DNA from: Rhynchopus sp. YZ270_cl-10
Lineage: Eukaryota; Euglenozoa; Diplonemea; Diplonemida; Diplonemidae
Length of the DNA stretch: 64,000 nucleotides
Assembly (NCBI GenBank): GCA_964035575.1
Contig: OZ037884.1
Location: forward strand, 992,001 to 1,056,000
Direction: 5' to 3'
Translations under genes and position numbers: made by a program
Part shown: positions 60,918 to 64,000 of the stretch, in pieces
How the letters are laid out: every line of letters starts with the position of its first letter
How positions within the stretch are numbered: position 1 is the stretch's first letter
The notes under the pieces: generated by a model
Seen by the model: only the letters and a program-made list of their open reading frames with translations
Databases searched by the model: none
Told to the model about the DNA's origin: nothing

Positions 60918-61160
60918 TACCCCCCCCCCTCCATCTCCTTTACACTCTGTATGTGTGCACAAGTTTTTTTTTTTTTGTGTTTCCGTCGTTCCCACACAGT
61001 GTTTTTCTGAGGACATCCCTATCTTGGGGTGGGAACCTTTTGCTTTTTTTTCTTTTTGTGATACACGCACCCTTTTTATGATGGCGTTTCCCATCAATAT
61101 CAATTATTTTTTTTTGTCCCACTTTGCCGATTCTTTCCTACCCCACGATAACGATTCCTT

Positions 61161-61193
61161 AAGATGTGTGTGCACCAGAGGCACATTCATCTT
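61161..61193 (+). repeat. Short hairpin, ACCAGAG loop variant
   Basis: AAGATGTGTGTGC, loop ACCAGAG, then GCACATTCATCTT. GTGC pairs with GCAC and AAGATG with CATCTT, both perfect. The tail TCAAATTTTTC follows. Stem bases differ from the GACCAAGC type in a compensating way. Confidence 0.65.
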
Positions 61194-61484
61194 TCAAATT
61201 TTTCTTTTTTTCTTCTTTTATGATGTGTTCTTCTCGAGTCATTCCCCCCCACCTCCCCTTACCCTGACACCTGCAGGTTAAGATATAACGTGACTCACGT
61301 AAGACCCCTTCCCAGTACCTTTACGGCTAAGCCCCTCCCAAAAGGTGGGAAAGCAAGAAAAAAAAACCCCCTCTATCTTCCCACCCCTCTCTTTGCGGAG
61401 TTGTTGTTGAACGTATGTTTTATGGTGACCAAGCACAAGGATTAGGTCCATCAGCGTGAGGGCTTAGGTTCCCTTTTCCTTCCA

Positions 61485-61515
61485 GTGCCGGTGGGGGCGT
61501 TTGCACTTTCAACTT
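61485..61515 (+). repeat. AGTGC/GCACT mini-hairpin
   Basis: CCTTCC then AGTGCCGGTGGGGGCGTTTG and CACTTTCAACTTC. AGTGC and GCACT pair. A pyrimidine tract precedes and follows. Confidence 0.55.
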
Positions 61516-62254
61516 CTTTCCCTTTTTCGTAAAGTGCTCACAATTTTCCTAACGTGGCAAAACAGAGTTTTTTTTGTACTGCTGAACAGCAGAGGAGATA
61601 CTCAGGGATCCTCCACCTCTAAAAACTTGAATATTCAAAAAAAAATGAAAAATTTTTTTTAAAAGAAACGAAAATAGGGGGTGATAATGATTTTCTTTAT
61701 CCAGCCCCGCCGCTACTGAAAAAAAGTTCTGTTTCGGCTCAAGTACCATTTTCCTCGGCGCTTCTTATATCATACTTCATTTTATTTCATCACGGAGGAG
61801 GGGGAAAAAAAATGATGGAGAACCCTGGAGGTACCAATGGACAACTTGATCTTTCTTTTTTAAAAAAAATCTGAATAATTTGTACTACTCAAAGGATGTG
61901 TGATCCTTATTCGAAAGGATGGGAGGAAAAACATACGCGTTCAACAACACACTCTTTCTCTTTCTCTCTCTTTTTTTTACAGTTTTTTTTTCCTTTGTGC
62001 GATCAATTTACCCTTTTTTTTGCGTCCCTCTTTCCAATCCTCTACCTCTCCCCCTCCCTTTTCATCCGTAATTTGATAGTCTTCTCATGTTGAAGGGGCT
62101 ACTCTCTCCCTGTTTCTTTTTTGTTTTTGTTTTTGTTTTTCTTTTTGTTTTCTTTTTTACCCGTACTATGTTTCCCCCCATATGTGTATGTAACAACGAG
62201 GGAGGAGCTGTGGTCCAACCCCTCTCTCTCCTGGAAGGAGTATTCTCCCACCTA

Positions 62255-62390
62255 ATGGTGGCAGTATTGTGATGGGAGCTCATTGGAATACGCAAAAAAT
62301 ACAATCAAAATACGTATTGTGATGGATTTTGATTGTATTTTTTTTTTTTTTGCGTATTCCAATGGGCTCCCATCACAATACTGCCACCAT
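62255..62390. mobile_element. Near-perfect long-hairpin MITE (136 bp)
   Basis: ATGGTGGCAGTATTGTGATG and about 35 further bases are repeated in inverse at the right end (CATCACAATACTGCCACCAT). The arms of about 60 bp differ mainly in the length of an A/T run. The turn is near ACGTATTGTGATGG. TA flanks both sides (62253-62254, 62391-62392). Confidence 0.8.
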
Positions 62391-62569
62391 TACTCCCACC
62401 CGCCCTCCTCATGCAATAGGTGATGTACACAGCGCAGGGCTGTTTGCTCTCTGCGACGCAACAACATTTTATAGTTGATGTCAGAGTAGTGCATCTTTTT
62501 ATCGATATTTTTTTTTTTGTTTTTCTGCATGGTTGGGGAGTAGGGGGGTCCACCCGGTGCACCGGTACA

Positions 62570-62647
62570 CGGTGAAGTAAGTTACATTATGTGAAGTTTC
62601 CATGTATCAAAAGTTACTGTACCGATGTAATGTAACTTACCTCACCG
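62570..62647. repeat. Inverted repeat with 20-bp arms
   Basis: CGGTGAAGTAAGTTACATTA and TAATGTAACTTACCTCACCG are inverse with one mismatch and a 38-base spacer. It interrupts what looks like a copy of the 3802-type repeat (GCATGGTTGGGG, GGGTCCACCCGGTGC before it). Confidence 0.6.
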
Positions 62648-63037
62648 TCGTGCATACGCTGTCACCAGGGATTCTTTTTTTGTATTTCAAGTCAAAAAAA
62701 AAAAAACATTTTTGTTGTTGTTGTTGTCGTTGCTCCTCCCCCAAGGATGGAACACACCTGTGAGACATTACACCGAGCTTTGTAAGCATTTTACGTATAC
62801 AACACCAGTCACTACTACACACCTTCCCGCAAATCAATCTGCGCGGAAGTACACCTCACACCTCATCAATGGCCACCTTTTTTTTTTTTTTTTTTAGTTT
62901 TCTTCTCTGCAAGAAAAATTCATAAAAACCCCAAAACCCCTCCCGCGCGCATTTGCGCATTTGCCCTCGGGGTCCTCCCCTCACTTCCCACAGTATTGTC
63001 AGTTCTGTATAGGATATTATCCCCCCTTTTTTTTCAG

Positions 63038-63065
63038 TGCCGTCGGAGGTTTGCACTATCAACTT
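63038..63065 (+). repeat. AGTGC/GCACT mini-hairpin
   Basis: TTTTTTTTC then AGTGCCGTCGGAGGTTTGCA and CTATCAACTTC. AGTGC and GCACT pair around CGTCGGAGGTTT, and poly-T follows. Confidence 0.55.
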
Positions 63066-63785
63066 CACTTTTTTTCTTCCCTGATTCTGTGTTCAGTTCG
63101 TTCGAAAAAGAAAAAAGAAAAAAATCACAAATATGTCTTAGCGCTCTCCCTGACGTCCCTACCCCTTTACCTACATTCGCCACAAATACCAGAGTGGGGA
63201 ATGAGGGGGGGCAGAGGAGGTAGCGGTGAATCAAAAGAAAAAGGAAAAGAACGAAAAATTGGTGTTGGCTGAATGGGTGAGAACAAAAGTGCAGAAGTAC
63301 GCAGAGGAGGTGCGGAGCACCCTCCTCCTTCAGCCTCCCGAAGAAAAAAATTGAAAAAAAAGATGAAAAGAAAGTGGAGTCGCACACCCTAAAAGGTGGC
63401 AACGATATTTTTTTTTTTTGTTCCCCTCAATAAGGGCAGGGCGCGCGCTAAATCCACACCCTCACACCCGGTTTTTTCGAGGTTTTTTCGCGGTACAAAA
63501 CTTTTTTGATTACACGATTTCCTTAAGAAAATCAGAGAATCCCATTTTGTACAGTAAGGGCACTTCAGATAGTTTTTGGACACACATGTGACCCCACCGT
63601 GGAGAGCAATCGGCTCGCGCAATCAAAAGAAAGCAGAGAAAAGGGGAAAGAAAAAAGAAAAAAGTTGGGTACCGTGCGCCTGCGGCGCTACCTGTTCCCT
63701 ACCCCCCCATGATGTACTTATGTATATTCCACCTGATTTTGACCATGTTTGCCGGTGTTTTCCGGTGTTGCCCGGTGAAGTCACG

Positions 63786-64000
63786 GTACTGTGTACTGTG
63801 TACTGTGTACTGTGTACTGTGTACTGTGTACTGTGTACTGTGTACTGTGTACTGTGTACTGTGTACTGTGTACTGTGTACTGTGTACTGTGTACTGTGTA
63901 CTGTGTACTGTGTACTGTGTACTGTGTACTGTGTACTGTGTACTGTGTACTGTGTACTGTGTACTGTGTACTGTGTACTGTGTACTGTGTACTGTGTACT
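63786..64000. repeat. 7-bp satellite (GTACTGT)n running off the window
   Basis: Uninterrupted copies of GTACTGT, about 30 units, without visible variation and reaching the last base. The unit contains the palindrome GTAC. It is not a known telomere motif. Array length is unknown because it is cut by the window edge. Confidence 0.95.

Larger units (their letters stand above)
57869..64000. other. Terminal non-coding, repeat-rich region
   Basis: 6.1 kb without a convincing gene. It holds many of the short hairpins, four inverted-repeat elements (59302-59452, 59479-60917, 62255-62390, 62570-62647) and a terminal 7-bp satellite. The remainder is CT-, poly-T- and poly-A-rich DNA. Confidence 0.55.

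Noticed and set aside
63786-64000. True telomere
   Set aside because: The 7-mer GTACTGT is not G-strand-biased like known telomere repeats, and the array simply runs off the window. Only a satellite can be claimed.
1-64000. tRNA, rRNA, snRNA or splice-leader RNA genes; retroelements
   Set aside because: No A/B-box cloverleaf, Sm-site leader gene or reverse-transcriptase text was recognised on either strand by eye. A computed search could still find a diverged one.

Overview
This is a protist nuclear window. Coding DNA is GC-rich and intergenic DNA is full of poly-T and poly-A tracts. Introns are short GT-AG with a strong GTATG donor. There are no bacterial operon signs, and I see no rRNA, tRNA or CRISPR. 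All twelve recognised host genes lie on the + strand. Ten of the eleven genes with a visible 5' end have a pyrimidine tract ending in AG within about 65 bases of the chosen ATG; the eleventh has one just 1 base away. That layout fits trans-spliced, directionally transcribed genomes such as Euglenozoa (a diplonemid-like organism is my best guess), but no spliced-leader RNA is visible and the assignment is inference.

Layout: 3' end of a calcineurin-like phosphoesterase (1-156); a secreted Pro/Thr-linker protein (1124-2041); 7 kb of repeat-rich spacer; a PH-like, coiled-coil, CAP-Gly cytoskeletal protein (9288-11912, one intron); a 2423-residue multi-pass membrane protein ending in a class III nucleotidyl cyclase domain (14534-21805); a LamG-like protein (23141-26410); an ASCC3/Slh1-type double-cassette helicase in seven exons (26966-36155); PDX1 pyridoxal-phosphate synthase in four exons (36928-38148); an FCP1/Tim50-like protein (39145-39990); a CDK in four exons (40765-42143); a GH65 glycosidase (45200-47734); an intact DD37E Tc1/mariner element on the minus strand (48407-49810); a PX-domain protein (50525-52384, possibly longer); and a large WSC/PLAT-like secreted protein (54611-57868). 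The last 6 kb is non-coding and ends in a perfect 7-bp satellite that runs off the window.

The genes are housekeeping or surface/signalling genes without an evident shared pathway. The unusual content is in the spacers. There are three copies of a 0.75-kb hAT-type MITE, each with a perfect 8-bp target duplication and two of them identical by eye. There are several other inverted-repeat elements with TA or other duplications. There are also several families of very short dispersed hairpins (conserved loop ACGAGAG with changing but still pairing stems; AGTGC/GCACT hairpins; TAGTGGAG/CTACACTA hairpins). As far as I could see, all of these lie in the same orientation as the genes, and many start right after a poly-T/CAG. 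These oriented hairpins are my main candidate for something undescribed.
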